Source: an uncultured Clostridium sp.
Lineage (GTDB): Bacteria; Bacillota; Clostridia; TANB77; CAG-508
DNA: 33,641 nucleotides
Assembly (NCBI GenBank): GCA_947364715.1
Contig: CANAUI010000012.1
Coordinates: 1-33,641 of the forward strand
Direction: 5' to 3'
Shown: positions 1 to 8,684 of the stretch, piece after piece
Numbering within the stretch: position 1 is the first letter of the stretch
Layout: every line of letters begins with the position of its first letter
Made by a program: the position numbers and the translations under genes
Notes under the pieces: generated by a model
Told to the model about the DNA's origin: nothing
The model's database searches: none
Seen by the model: only the letters and a program-made list of their open reading frames with translations

Positions 1-192
1 GCGAAACCGTTGCAGTGTGGCAATATTATTTTTCTAGGTCAAAATGTCTATAACTTAATTTAAATATTTTTATATAATTAACTTTTTTCATATTTTGCAC
101 TAGTTTATCATGACTTAACTATACCATAAATGAATTTCTTTCTCAATAAATTCTGTTTTAGAAAAACATCAAAGGACTTATATTAATAATTT
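1..192. other. Left edge, no gene recognised
   Basis: AT-rich sequence downstream of the last gene of the folate operon. I see no convincing reading frame, RNA gene or strong terminator. The first 20 bases are less AT-rich than the rest and could be the edge of an element outside the window. Confidence 0.4.
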
Positions 193-759
193 TTATTCTT
201 CTATATAAGCTTTTGCTATTAATGTTTTTTCTATTTGATTTGTTCTTTTCAAAATTGAAATTAACATAGGCTTCATTATAATAATTGTACTTTTTATTTT
301 AATAAGCTTTCCTTTTGATTTCATAGTTTTTGATAATGAATATATCTCGCTTTTTAAAACTGGAATAATACATATTGAAATTGATACAATCATTCCTATA
401 TTATTAGTGTTTATCTTAAATATCTTTAGTGGATAACATAATTTTTGTATTGCATCTATTATTTCCAAAACAGTAATTTTCTTGGAAAATATATAAGTAC
501 CATTATAACAAATAATTATCCTTATTCCTATTATAATCCCATTATATAAACCATCGAAAATTATATTTACTAATACTGTAAATGCAATAAAAGGTAATAC
601 CATTCTAAAACTATACAACATTTTTTTCAAGTCTATTTTTGATATAACTGTAATCATACAATTTAATAAAAAAAGCCCTAATAATAATCTTAAATCATTT
701 ATAAAAAAAATTAATATTGTATATATTATAAAAATAACAAATTTAATTATATTTTTCAT
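193..759 (-). CDS. ecfT: ECF transporter transmembrane component (EcfT-like)
   Basis: This 188-residue hydrophobic protein has about five predicted membrane segments, followed by a cytoplasmic stretch where EcfT proteins place their two Ala-Arg-Gly coupling motifs. Here those positions read roughly KSKG near residue 150 and AKAY near the C-terminus, so the motifs are degenerate. EcfT links the substrate-binding S component to the ATPase and transmits the conformational change that moves substrate. It is shorter than the usual 250-270 residues. Its start overlaps the end of ecfA by 17 bases, and it is the last gene of folT-folC-ecfA-ecfT, which makes it the probable dedicated partner of FolT. 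The assignment rests on hydrophobicity, C-terminal features and operon position, because sequence conservation in this family is low. Confidence 0.75.
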   Translation of the reverse strand: MKNIIKFVIFIIYTILIFFINDLRLLLGLFLLNCMITVISKIDLKKMLYSFRMVLPFIAFTVLVNIIFDGLYNGIIIGIRIIICYNGTYIFSKKITVLEIIDAIQKLCYPLKIFKINTNNIGMIVSISICIIPVLKSEIYSLSKTMKSKGKLIKIKSTIIIMKPMLISILKRTNQIEKTLIAKAYIEE

Positions 760-1570
760 TTTTGCATACCCTTACAATCTCATCAATCATTTCATCAATT
801 GTCCATTCTTTTAAATTTAAATTTATGTTATTATTTTTTAATTTTAGTATAATTTCTATAATATCAGGCAATTTTATATCACATTCTTCTATCAAATCAA
901 AATTATTAATTATATTATTTTTATCAATAATATGTTTAATTTTTTTATTTTCTAATATGAAAACTTTATCTGATAACAAGATTTCATTGATATTATTAGT
1001 CACAAAAATAATTGTATATCCTTGTTTTTTTAGTTCTTGTAAGCAGTTATATATATTCTCTTTTTCTTTTGAATCTATCATTGTCGTAGGTTCATCTAAA
1101 ATAATATACTTTGGTTTAACAGCTAATACACTTGCTATATTAATTCTTTGCTTTTGTCCTAATGATAACTCATATGTATCATCGTACTGAAAGTCTTTCA
1201 TATTTACAAGATTTAAAGCCTCTTCTATTCTTCCTTTTCTATCTTCAAAATTAAGATTTTTAAGTGCAAACTCTATATCTTCATATACTCTTGGAAATAA
1301 TATTTGATTATCTGGATTTTGAAATACAATACCAACTTTCTTTCTCAATTCTATAAAGTCTTTTTTTGATTTTGTATCTATATCATCTATAAATATATTA
1401 CCTTTAGTTGGTTTTATTATTCCTGACATTAGATTAAGTGCTGTTGATTTACCAGTTCCATTTTTGCCAATAATGCTTATAAATTCTCCTTCATTGATTT
1501 CAAAATTCAAATTTTCTAATATATTTTCTCCATTTTTATATTTAAAACTTACATTTTCAAATTTAATCAT
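743..1570 (-). CDS. ecfA: ECF transporter ATPase (EcfA-like)
   Basis: This 275-residue ABC ATPase should power folate uptake with EcfT and FolT at the membrane. The Walker A motif is GKNGTGKST (about residues 36-44), the Q-loop is FQNPDNQ (about 88), the signature is LSLGQKQR (about 137) and the Walker B is YIILDEPT (about 156). The FQNPDNQ stretch is typical of ECF ATPases. The H-loop, where most ABC ATPases have a switch histidine in a V-T-H context, reads FVTNN, so that histidine is replaced by asparagine. Only one ATPase gene is present, whereas shared ECF modules usually carry two. It either forms a homodimer lacking the switch histidine or pairs with an ATPase encoded elsewhere. It overlaps folC by 8 bases and ecfT by 17, indicating translational coupling. 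Confidence 0.88.
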   Translation of the reverse strand: MIKFENVSFKYKNGENILENLNFEINEGEFISIIGKNGTGKSTALNLMSGIIKPTKGNIFIDDIDTKSKKDFIELRKKVGIVFQNPDNQILFPRVYEDIEFALKNLNFEDRKGRIEEALNLVNMKDFQYDDTYELSLGQKQRINIASVLAVKPKYIILDEPTTMIDSKEKENIYNCLQELKKQGYTIIFVTNNINEILLSDKVFILENKKIKHIIDKNNIINNFDLIEECDIKLPDIIEIILKLKNNNINLNLKEWTIDEMIDEIVRVCKNEKYN

Positions 1571-2849
1571 TTTTATCTTCCTTTAATTTGTTGCTTACAG
1601 TTCCATATATATAGAAACTTCCTACAAAAAATATTGTCGCATTTATATAGTTTTCTTTTGTAAAATTAATTGCATATTCTAAACCTTGAGCATATAACTT
1701 TTGACTCTTTGTATATTTTTTTGCAATTGCTAAAAGTTTTTCCTTTGATGTATATAATTCTTTATTATTGCCATCAGTAAAAATAAAAACCGCTTTTTCA
1801 TCTTTTAAGAGTTGCTTTAAAATCATATTAGAATCTTTAGTTTTTAATATTGAGATAATATACACTTTTTCTTGATTCCTATAATACATTTCTATACTTT
1901 TTATAAAATTTTCTATTGCTGGTTTATTATGTGCTCCATCAAAAATCATTAATGGATTTTGATTTATTATTTCAAATCTTCCATGATGTACTACAGTTTT
2001 TAAACCTTGTCGTAGTGCTTCTTCTGATATATTATACGATTTTCTTCTTAATATTTCTGTACACTCTATGCATATACTGCTATTTAGTAATTGTTTTTCT
2101 CCCTTTAAATTGATAACAATGTCTTTATAATTTTTATAGTCAAATTTTTGAAATTCTTGATTATATGAATAATTCTTTATATATTGCTTGTCTACTATAT
2201 GTAATCTATTATCTTTGTCTATACATGTTTGCTTTATCTTATCATTTACTGTTTTTTCATCAGCTAATGCAAAAACTGTGTCTGATTTTTCTTTTATTAT
2301 TCCAGCTTTTTGCTCTGCAATTTCTACTAATGTATTTCCTAAAATATCGATATGGTCATATCCAATACTAGTTATAATTGATACTATTGGATTTACTATA
2401 TTTGTACAATCATATAATCCACCAAGTCCAGTTTCTAACACCACAAAATCACAATTATTCTCATAAAAATATAAAATAGCCATTGTTGTCTCTAGTTCAA
2501 ATAAAGTTATTTTTGAATCATTTGTACTATTATATTTATCAATTTTAGGTTTTATCCTTTCTATTATTTCTTCCATCTTTTCATTAGTTATATTTTGGTT
2601 TTGAATACTTATTCTTTCATTGTATTTTATTAAGTGTGGACTAATAAATTTTCCAACTTTATATCCTGCATTTATTAATATATTTGTCATAATTTCTGTA
2701 CAACTGCCTTTTCCATTTGTACCTGCTATATGTATTACTTTTAAATTTTTTTCTGGATGTCCAAATTCTTCCATAAAATATTCCATTGCTTTTAATGTTG
2801 GATTTTTTGTTCCTTTAAAAAAATTTGATAAATATTGTTCTACATCCAT
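1563..2849 (-). CDS. folC: Folylpolyglutamate synthase / dihydrofolate synthase
   Basis: FolC adds glutamates to folates with ATP, which traps them in the cell and makes them better cofactors; many bacterial versions also make dihydrofolate from dihydropteroate. The 428-residue length is normal. The N-terminal P-loop HIAGTNGKGS is near residue 40, the LETGLGGLYDCTN region typical of the Mur ligase/FolC family is near residue 140, and FDGAHNKPA lies in the C-terminal domain. It starts 3 bases after the folT stop and overlaps ecfA by 8 bases. Having FolC inside a folate-uptake operon fits a salvage pathway in which imported folate is polyglutamylated at once. No other folate biosynthesis gene is visible here. 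Confidence 0.95.
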   Translation of the reverse strand: MDVEQYLSNFFKGTKNPTLKAMEYFMEEFGHPEKNLKVIHIAGTNGKGSCTEIMTNILINAGYKVGKFISPHLIKYNERISIQNQNITNEKMEEIIERIKPKIDKYNSTNDSKITLFELETTMAILYFYENNCDFVVLETGLGGLYDCTNIVNPIVSIITSIGYDHIDILGNTLVEIAEQKAGIIKEKSDTVFALADEKTVNDKIKQTCIDKDNRLHIVDKQYIKNYSYNQEFQKFDYKNYKDIVINLKGEKQLLNSSICIECTEILRRKSYNISEEALRQGLKTVVHHGRFEIINQNPLMIFDGAHNKPAIENFIKSIEMYYRNQEKVYIISILKTKDSNMILKQLLKDEKAVFIFTDGNNKELYTSKEKLLAIAKKYTKSQKLYAQGLEYAINFTKENYINATIFFVGSFYIYGTVSNKLKEDKND

Positions 2850-2852
2850 CTA

Positions 2853-3383
2853 CTACATCTCCTCATATAAATATTTTTCCATAAATGGTCTTGAAAATTT
2901 TTCTAATGCATAAATAGTTATAATATGAATAGGAATCATTATAATCTGTGTAATAGCCCTACTAGTCATAATTACCAAATATGCTTTTCCATATAAAATA
3001 TGAATCCATAATGATGTTATAAAAATATTAACTACTATTAACTGTATTATACTACTTATAGTAAGTTTGATTATTAATTTTTTATTGCTCATTTCTTTTC
3101 CATCGTTATATAAAAATATTCCATATATTAAACCCGAAATAGCACTACTTACTGTAAATCCTGGGAAATATGGACCAAATGGAAATAAAATTGCTCCTAG
3201 TAAATCTCCTAGTAATGCAATTGCTGTACTATATTTAGGTCCTAACCAAATTGATGACATCATTATAGGTACAAAGCTAAAACTTATGACTAATACCTCT
3301 GTTTTAATAGAAACAAACCTATTCAATATTATTAATATTGCAAGTAACATTGAAGCTAATATGATTTTTTTGATTTTAGACAT
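2853..3383 (-). CDS. folT: Folate-specific ECF S component FolT
   Basis: This 176-residue membrane protein has about six hydrophobic helices and is the substrate-binding subunit of an ECF importer. The pattern around residues 40-80 (SFVPIMMSSIWLGPKYSTAIALLGDLLGA, split here for discussion as the FVPIM, GPKY and GDLLGA segments) is typical of the FolT family. Folate specificity is supported by a tetrahydrofolate riboswitch directly upstream and by folC immediately downstream. The start ATG at 3383 follows a strong RBS (AAGGAG, within 3393-3400) at good spacing, and that RBS is part of the riboswitch expression platform. The gene is the first of four in the operon. Confidence 0.9.
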   Translation of the reverse strand: MSKIKKIILASMLLAILIILNRFVSIKTEVLVISFSFVPIMMSSIWLGPKYSTAIALLGDLLGAILFPFGPYFPGFTVSSAISGLIYGIFLYNDGKEMSNKKLIIKLTISSIIQLIVVNIFITSLWIHILYGKAYLVIMTSRAITQIIMIPIHIITIYALEKFSRPFMEKYLYEEM

Positions 3384-3390
3384 AAAAAAA

Positions 3391-3468
3391 TCTCCTTTCT
3401 TTTAGAGCTTTCTCACACTACAAAGAAAGAAGATATAATAATCTTCTATATAAAAATCTTTGATAGTG
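3391..3468 (-). promoter_or_regulatory. Expression platform of the THF riboswitch
   Basis: Two mutually exclusive structures can be read in the RNA. The pyrimidine tract TCTTCTTTCTTT (3433-3422) pairs over 12 bp, with one G-U, with AAAGAAAGGAGA (3402-3391), which contains the folT RBS. Alternatively the same tract joins an anti-sequestering hairpin: CACTA (3468-3464) with TAGTG (3420-3416), CAAAGA (3462-3457) with TCTTTG (3426-3421), and AGAAGAT (3447-3441) with ATCTTCT (3434-3428). The second structure uses the 3' strand of aptamer helix P1. Ligand-stabilised P1 should therefore release the tract to mask the RBS, giving translational OFF control. The pairings are read from the sequence; the direction of control is inferred. 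Confidence 0.7.
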
Positions 3469-3555
3469 GAATGCGAAAATAAATAAGCGATTTATATCTT
3501 GCCCCAATAGCAACTTCCCGTCTATTGAGTCTTGACTATTTATTTCCTACTCTAT
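3463..3555 (-). ncRNA. Tetrahydrofolate (THF, folT-type) riboswitch aptamer
   Basis: The RNA matches the THF-I aptamer layout. P1 forms between ATAG (3555-3552) and CTAT (3466-3463). It is followed by the conserved AGTAG junction, P2 between GAAATAA and TTATTTTC, the GTCAAG segment, an AATAG/CTATT stem enclosing a GGGAAGTTG loop, and the returning GCATTCC segment before P1 closes. These correspond to the GUAG, GUUAAG, GGGAUGU-type and GCAUCC elements I know from this class. Its position directly before folT agrees with the class's usual gene context. Confidence 0.85.
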
Positions 3556-3572
3556 TCATTTTATTTATATTA

Positions 3573-3881
3573 CTACATTATTTTCTCTTTGTCCTTTTCT
3601 AATTTATTTACCATTGTTTCTGTAGTATTTTCTTTTAAAATATTTTCAATTTTTTCTAAAAAATTTTCAACTACTTTTCTGTTATCATTACAGAGTATTC
3701 TATATCCTTGTACAAAACAATCTTCTAGTATTTCTTCTGGAATCGCTTTACAATATGGACATTCTTCTTTTCCATGTTTTGCTAGTTTTATTGCCTTTGA
3801 TTTTATTGGTTCGTCATACGCTTCAAATAATAAATCATCTGACTGTTCTTCTTTTATAAATTTTTCATCTTCAAAATCCAT
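3573..3881 (-). CDS. Small zinc-ribbon-like protein, possible serine recombinase fragment
   Basis: This 102-residue protein has an acidic N-terminus, a CPYC motif near residue 41, further cysteines near 54 and 63, and a charged, probably coiled-coil C-terminus. The stretch from KHGKEECPYC through AIPEEILEDCFVQGYRLLC-like sequence to the final LEKDKEKI resembles the zinc-ribbon and coiled-coil end of large serine recombinases, but there is no catalytic or recombinase domain. It has its own strong RBS (AAAGGAGG, 6 bases before the ATG) and starts 15 bases after the AlbA_2-type gene, so it may be a real cotranscribed small gene rather than debris. It ends just upstream of the folT riboswitch. 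The family assignment is from memory of the pattern and is uncertain. Confidence 0.45.
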   Translation of the reverse strand: MDFEDEKFIKEEQSDDLLFEAYDEPIKSKAIKLAKHGKEECPYCKAIPEEILEDCFVQGYRILCNDNRKVVENFLEKIENILKENTTETMVNKLEKDKEKIM

Positions 3882-3896
3882 TTTTTACCTCCTTTA

Positions 3897-5397
3897 TTAA
3901 TATTTATTTGTTATATATTTTTGATTCTTTGTATTTGGTTTATCTGGTATTGTCATTTGCAATTTTCCACTATCCAATAATGGTCTCATGTATTTTATAT
4001 AAAAATTTCTTCTGTCTTTTAATCCTAAATATGCCATTATTTCTTTTGTTGTTCTTGGTTCTTTACAAAATTCTAGTATCTTATCTTGGTGGGTATCTTG
4101 ATGGGTATCTTGGTGGGTTATTGGTTGATTTTTTATCTCGTTTTCAAATCCATCATGTATAAATATTGTTGTAATGAAATAATCTCTTGTATCATTTGTC
4201 TCAAATTCTGGCTCTTTTGAACCATTATTTTTTAATGCTCTTTTTATTTTAGGAACACCTGTATTTCTACCTTCTGTCAATTTTAATTCTTTTAAAAATT
4301 CTCCAATTCTACGATTTCTATATTTTCTTGCTATCATATTTTTATCTTCAATTGATTTTTCGCTTATTGAACGGTCTGGTCCTGGATAGCTTACAATATG
4401 GATTCTATCTTCCATTATCCTTACTTCTACTGGTTCTCTTACATCATATCCGTCTGTGATAAACTGCATTTACAAGTGCTTCTTCTATAGCTTGATATGG
4501 ATAATTAAAAAACCTTACCGCTTCTGCCTGTCCATCTATCTTTAATATTTTTTCTACAATAACTGTATTTTTAATATATGTTAATGCACTCTTTATCATA
4601 CTATCTATTGGTCCTTTAAATATTTGCTCTGTCATATCATCACCTTCTGGACCATTTCTTAAATCTACTACTTCTATTTGCGAATATGGAAAAAATTTTT
4701 GTGGTTCATCATTAAAGAACATTAAACCAACATTCAGAGGTTTCATATATTCTGGTGTTCCATCTATAATTCTCATACTTTTGCATAAATCCATAAAATT
4801 CATTGTTTCAGATTCTTTTAGTAAATCACTTTTGATTTCATATAGATAATTTTGAATTAATGGTAATTTTAAATCTCTAATTTCCGCTTCGTGATTCATT
4901 CTATCATCAAAAGGTATTGTTCTTGCCATATCATATAATTCTTTTTGCTCTGTTTCTGTTGCTTTTACTGTACTTGACATCTTTCTTATATAATATGAAT
5001 ATCCTTTTGAAAAGTCTTTATCTAATGTTGTTGGACATTTATATGGTCTTGTTTGTCCTCCGAAACACCATACTACTAATATATTCTTACCTTTATATTG
5101 AGTAACATCTACTATCGGTGTATATGAAGGTTGAATTAACTTACATTTTGCTAATAGTTCCTTTTGAATTTTATCTATTTCAGATAATTCAAGTCCTGTT
5201 ATTGGCATTTTAGGTCTACCATTTTCTTCTTCAACACCAATTAAAATATATCCTCCACCCCAGTTATCTATATCATTTGCAAATGCACAAATTGTATGTA
5301 ATATTGGTTCTGGATTCCAATTTTTCTTTAATTCTAATCTTGCATTTTCCACAATGTTCTCGTTTAATATATTTTCTATACTTGTAGGTAATTTCAT
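3897..5397 (-). CDS. AlbA_2 / RecG-like transcriptional regulator, read through +1 shift at CGG
   Basis: The gene encodes a 499-residue protein if one base is skipped. The N-terminal segment (5397-4453, 315 codons) contains the AlbA_2 (Schlafen-like) fold with LELKKNW near residue 22 and the GGYILIGVEEENG motif near 50. It ends at EEALVNAVYHR, after which the frame meets CGG and a stop. The second segment (4451-3897) continues in frame as GYDVREPVEVRI, restoring the ...NAVYHR(G/S)Y..REPVEVRI consensus of this family, then a tandem THQD linker and a C-terminal winged-helix-like part (EFCKEPRTTKEIMAYLGLKDRR). These proteins are usually annotated as putative DNA-binding or ATP-binding regulators. 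An automatic annotation would call this a pseudogene. Confidence 0.85.
4083..4118 (-). repeat. Three 12-bp tandem repeats encoding THQD
   Basis: Three consecutive 12-bp units (4083-4094, 4095-4106, 4107-4118; plus-strand unit ATCTTGGTGGGT, the middle copy differing at one base) encode a Thr-His-Gln-Asp repeat. They lie in the linker between the core and the C-terminal helix-turn-helix of the AlbA_2-type protein. Related proteins often have similar polar linker repeats, and slippage here would keep frame. Confidence 0.9.
4450..4452 (-). other. +1 shift site: in-frame CGG in the AlbA_2-type gene
   Basis: Minus-strand reading is CAC AGA CGG ATA TGA. The CGG is exactly in frame (315 codons from the ATG at 5397). 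Skipping its C gives AGA GGA TAT GAT, which encodes R-G-Y-D and continues into the conserved REPVEV motif. Confidence 0.85.
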
Positions 5398-5419
5398 TCT
5401 TTCACCTCTTCCATTTTAT

Positions 5420-6799
5420 CTAATTATTTTCACATTCTAAATAAGCTAATAATGTTTTTATAGTTTTTTCACAAGAGCTAATATACATCTTTTCATTTGC
5501 AGTATGAAAATCTTCTATAATACTTCCAATAGAAATTATATCTAATCCTGTCATTCTTTTTGCAATACAACTACATTCCAATCCTCCATGAGTAATCTCA
5601 AAATCAGGATATTCTCCGTTTACTTTATAATAAATATTTTTGTAATCCTCTTTTAGCTTTGAATTTATATTAGGTATCCATGCTGAATCTTGATAAATTT
5701 CTTCAACTACAAAATCATTCTTCTTTGATATACTATAATTTTCTCTATTTTGTTTTTGTAACCCCTTTTCTTCTATACTCCTTAAAATCCCTGTTATAAT
5801 AACTTTATTTTTTTCAGTTTCTATGATCCATATATTTCCTGATGTAATTATATTATTCTTAGCTTCAACAAGTCCTTGTTTTAAATTTATTATCTCATTA
5901 ATTATTTTTTTACTATCTTCTACTGAAAAAGACAATTCCATCAGTGTTTTATACGCTTGTATCTGTATATTATCTTCTGGAAAGTTCTCTTTCACCTTAT
6001 TTTCTATGTCTTTAATTTTAGTTTTTATAATACACTCACATGAAGTTGCTATATCTCCTTCTGACTTTCCCCCTAAAATCTTACAGATTAACACATCATC
6101 TACCATTTGTAATTTTTGTAGTATTTTAGCCATTATTGTAATCGCACTCTTATTACTTCTTTCAATCTCTATGCCTGAATTTCCACCTTTTACATTACAT
6201 ACTCTTATTTTATAAGATGGTATACTACTTGCAATTTGTTTTCCTTCAAAAATATATTTATTGCATATATCTGCATCACAACCTATAACAATTGAATTGT
6301 CTTTACAATGGTCTAAATTAATTAATCTTTTTCCTCTAAGTTTTGAATAATCAAAGCTTACTGCACCATTAAAAGTTGTTTCTTCTTCAGTTGTAAATAA
6401 GCACTCTAAATCTGGATGTTTCATTTTACTACTTTCTAGTATTAGCAACATGATAGCTAATCCAATTCCTTGATCTGCTCCCAAGGAAGTATCTCTTGCT
6501 GATATAACATCACCATTCTTAATTATTTCAATTGGATCTATATCAAAATTATGATTACTATTCTCCCTCTTTACACATACCATATCTATATGTGCTTGTA
6601 GTATTACTGGCTCATTATTTTCTTTGTTTCCATGCTTTTTTATTAAAATATTGTTGCTTTTATCTCTATAACATTCCAAATTATTATCTTTAGCAAATAT
6701 TTCTAAGAAATCAGCAAACTTTTTTTCTTTGCCAGATTCTCTTGGTATTTGTGATATTTTATAAAATAGTTCTAAAAATCTATTTGCTATTTCATTCAT
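5420..6799 (-). CDS. pepD: Aminoacyl-histidine dipeptidase (M20 family)
   Basis: This is a cytosolic two-metal peptidase of family M20 that splits dipeptides such as Xaa-His; 459 residues is close to the family norm of about 480. Metal and catalytic motifs are in order: LQAHIDMVC (first metal histidine and catalytic Asp, about residue 70), SLGADQGIG (bridging Asp; usually GADNG, here Q for N), TTEEETTFNGA (catalytic Glu), NLDH, and HGGLECS near the C-terminus with a following histidine in DFHTANE. It stands between the AlbA_2-type gene and a broken methyltransferase, all on the minus strand, with 22 bases to the former. The start ATG at 6799 is preceded by a modest RBS. Confidence 0.92.
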   Translation of the reverse strand: MNEIANRFLELFYKISQIPRESGKEKKFADFLEIFAKDNNLECYRDKSNNILIKKHGNKENNEPVILQAHIDMVCVKRENSNHNFDIDPIEIIKNGDVISARDTSLGADQGIGLAIMLLILESSKMKHPDLECLFTTEEETTFNGAVSFDYSKLRGKRLINLDHCKDNSIVIGCDADICNKYIFEGKQIASSIPSYKIRVCNVKGGNSGIEIERSNKSAITIMAKILQKLQMVDDVLICKILGGKSEGDIATSCECIIKTKIKDIENKVKENFPEDNIQIQAYKTLMELSFSVEDSKKIINEIINLKQGLVEAKNNIITSGNIWIIETEKNKVIITGILRSIEEKGLQKQNRENYSISKKNDFVVEEIYQDSAWIPNINSKLKEDYKNIYYKVNGEYPDFEITHGGLECSCIAKRMTGLDIISIGSIIEDFHTANEKMYISSCEKTIKTLLAYLECENN

Positions 6800-6838
6800 A
6801 CTTTTACCTCATTAACATTTTCTGTTCTTTCTCATGTA

Positions 6839-7469
6839 TTACTTTTTCAAAATAAATTCCCATAGAGCCTTTCTTCTATTTAATCTAACTGTTACATTTT
6901 CATTTAAAACTATAACATTCCATCTAGCAGTTAAAATATCAAATTGTTCTTTATTAAATAATCGAAAATACCTTCCATAATCATAGTAAAAATCTTTTTC
7001 AATTTCTTTAGTAGTTTCTTTTATATATCCTTCATTTTTATCTGAATTCATTCTTCCTATAAATAAACCATTTGGCTTTAATATTCTATATATTTCATTA
7101 AATATCTTTGTAGTATTTTCCATATCAAAATAATGAATTGATAGATTAGCATCAATTAAACCTATTGAATTATCTTCAAAAGGTAATTTTTCTTTAATAT
7201 CAATTTGCATAGTATTACTATCTGGTATTAATTCTTTCAATTTGTTTAAGGCTATATCTGAAATATCACAAGAGATAACATCAAAGCCTTTACTTAATTG
7301 TATCTTGACCTATACCACAGCCTAAATCTATTGCTTTCTTAGATTCAATCTTCATTATTTCTTCACTATATTTTTCCATCCAACTATCTTCCAAAAAATC
7401 CGTTTTATTATTCTTTATATTATCTTCCCAATACCCATTGTTCCAATATTCTTTACTATTTTCTAACAT
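6839..7469 (-). pseudogene. SAM-dependent methyltransferase, frame-disrupted
   Basis: Two segments make one class I methyltransferase. The first (7469-7290) starts at an ATG behind a GGAGAAAGG RBS and has KEYWNNGYW and motif I, DLGCGIGQDT. It then hits a stop in the sequence ATT AAG TAA. The second frame continues L-SKGFDVISCDIS, then the SAM-binding motif II and III regions (SIGLIDANLSIHYFD, RILKPNGLFIGRM) to a stop at 6839. Unlike the six CGG-split genes, the break is not at CGG. Against family members with DT(I/L)YLL.KG, about three residues are missing, so an 8-base deletion in an AT-rich stretch fits better than a skipped base. Probably a pseudogene, unless it is a sequence error. Confidence 0.7.
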
Positions 7470-7550
7470 AACCTTTCTCCTTAATTTATGATATGTCCAT
7501 TCTATCATAAAAAATAGAAAAAAGAAAGTGCTTTTCCAAACACTTCCCAA

Positions 7551-7919
7551 TTAAGTTTTATCTCCAAACATCTTTATTTTTCGTTGACAAATCGTTGACA
7601 TTATCAACATGAATTTATACTACTCCGCATACCATATCAACTTCTATCGTTACCTTAATTTTATGATTTTCTATTCTTTTAACCTTATTTTTACCTTTTC
7701 TCTCAAAACTAATAAAATCTTCAAAAGCAATAAATTCAACTATTGTATCGAATCTTTTAGATATAAGAACCTCACCCACCATCACAATCAAAGATTGTGG
7801 GTGGGTACCCGAGAACCTTGTTACTTACGTAATAGCACCGAGCAACACTCCACCTGGCTTGTTTATGAAATAGTAACCTTTTTTATTATTTATCTTGATA
7901 CTAAATTTTTTTACTTTGG
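7551..7919. other. Gene-free stretch with structured element
   Basis: This 370-bp stretch lies between the methyltransferase remnant and the dehydrogenase and holds no supported gene. The short plus-strand frame around 7609-8034 runs into the dehydrogenase and looks non-coding. The only clear content is the IS200/IS605-end-like structure at 7770-7880 and two copies of CGTTGACA near 7580-7600. Confidence 0.5.
7770..7880 (-). mobile_element. Solo IS200/IS605-type end / omega-RNA-like relic
   Basis: On the minus strand this reads GCTCGGTGCTATTACGTAAG, then TAACAAGGTTCTCGGGTACC, followed by a hairpin of CACAATC-TTT-GATTGTG flanked by GGGTGGG/CCCACC-type arms. This is the kind of right-end sequence I associate with IS200/IS605 and IS1341 elements and with the 3' scaffold of TnpB guide RNAs. 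No tnpA or tnpB is present, so it would be a solo end, or an element whose body is lost. A related, more degraded block occurs near 14405-14515. The call rests on memory of the motif. Confidence 0.45.
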
Positions 7920-8675
7920 TTACCCATCTGTTTTTCTTTTTTGTGCCATATATGAAAATTTGCTAATAATATTTGCTGGTAATATTTTTGCTCCAATCCT
8001 TGCTATTTTTACATCTATTCCTGGAACAATATAAAATTTACCTTTGTCCAACTTTTTAATAGCATATTTTGCTACATCCATACTATTTGCTTCTCTTAAA
8101 TGAAAATCTACATTGGCTACTTTATTAAAATTGGTTTTTACTGGTCCAGGGCATAATATACTAATTTGTACTTTAGAATGTTCTTTTTTTAGTTCTTCAC
8201 GAATTCCTTCTGATAGTTTGACTACATAATTTTTAGTTGCATAATATGTTGCCATTAATGGGCCTGGCATAAATCCTGCAATTGATGCTACATTTAATAT
8301 TTTTCCACTATTTTTTTCTTTCATATCTGTTAAATATAGTTTTGTTAGCATATGATAAGCGATAATATTTGTCTTTATCATATTAATATCTTTTTCCAAA
8401 CTTGTTTTTGTGAAATTCCCACATTCTCCAAACCCAGCATTATTGATTAAGATATCCACATTTTTTACCTGATTGTGGATTTCTTTACAATTTTCTTCTT
8501 TACTTACATCCATTGAAATAATTTCTATTTTCGCATCTTTCTCTAATTCATTTTTTACTTCTTCTAATTTGCTAATATCTCTTGCAACTAACACTAATTC
8601 ATCTGCTTTTTTTGCTAATATTCTTGCCATATCTTTTCCAATCCCTGATGATGCACCTGTAATTAAAACTTTCAT
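7920..8675 (-). CDS. Short-chain dehydrogenase/reductase
   Basis: This 251-residue classical SDR has the NAD(P)-binding motif TGASSGIG (residues 6-13), the NNAG motif near 88, the catalytic Ser in NVASIAG near 138 and YYATK near 152-156, followed by the PGPVKT segment. An R in the VARD segment near residue 33 suggests NADPH preference. The C-terminal ILPANIISKFSYM resembles DltE/YqjQ-like short-chain dehydrogenases that sit at membranes. The substrate cannot be read from the sequence. It starts 9 bases after the oapA stop, so it is probably cotranscribed with oapA and downstream of the OLE-like RNA. Confidence 0.9.
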   Translation of the reverse strand: MKVLITGASSGIGKDMARILAKKADELVLVARDISKLEEVKNELEKDAKIEIISMDVSKEENCKEIHNQVKNVDILINNAGFGECGNFTKTSLEKDINMIKTNIIAYHMLTKLYLTDMKEKNSGKILNVASIAGFMPGPLMATYYATKNYVVKLSEGIREELKKEHSKVQISILCPGPVKTNFNKVANVDFHLREANSMDVAKYAIKKLDKGKFYIVPGIDVKIARIGAKILPANIISKFSYMAQKRKTDG

Positions 8676-8684
8676 ATTTACCTC

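Noticed and set aside
3401-3560. T-box or ZTP riboswitch before folT
   Set aside because: No T-box AGGGTGG..CCGCG or ZTP core is seen; the GUAG, GUUAAG-like, GGGA.GU and GCAUCC-type elements fit the THF class.
6839-7469. Methyltransferase as a further CGG-type shift gene
   Set aside because: The break is at ATTAAGTAA with no CGG, and about three residues are missing against the family, so a deletion fits better.
7609-8034. 141-residue plus-strand frame
   Set aside because: It spans the palindromic relic and runs antisense into the dehydrogenase gene, with no RBS.
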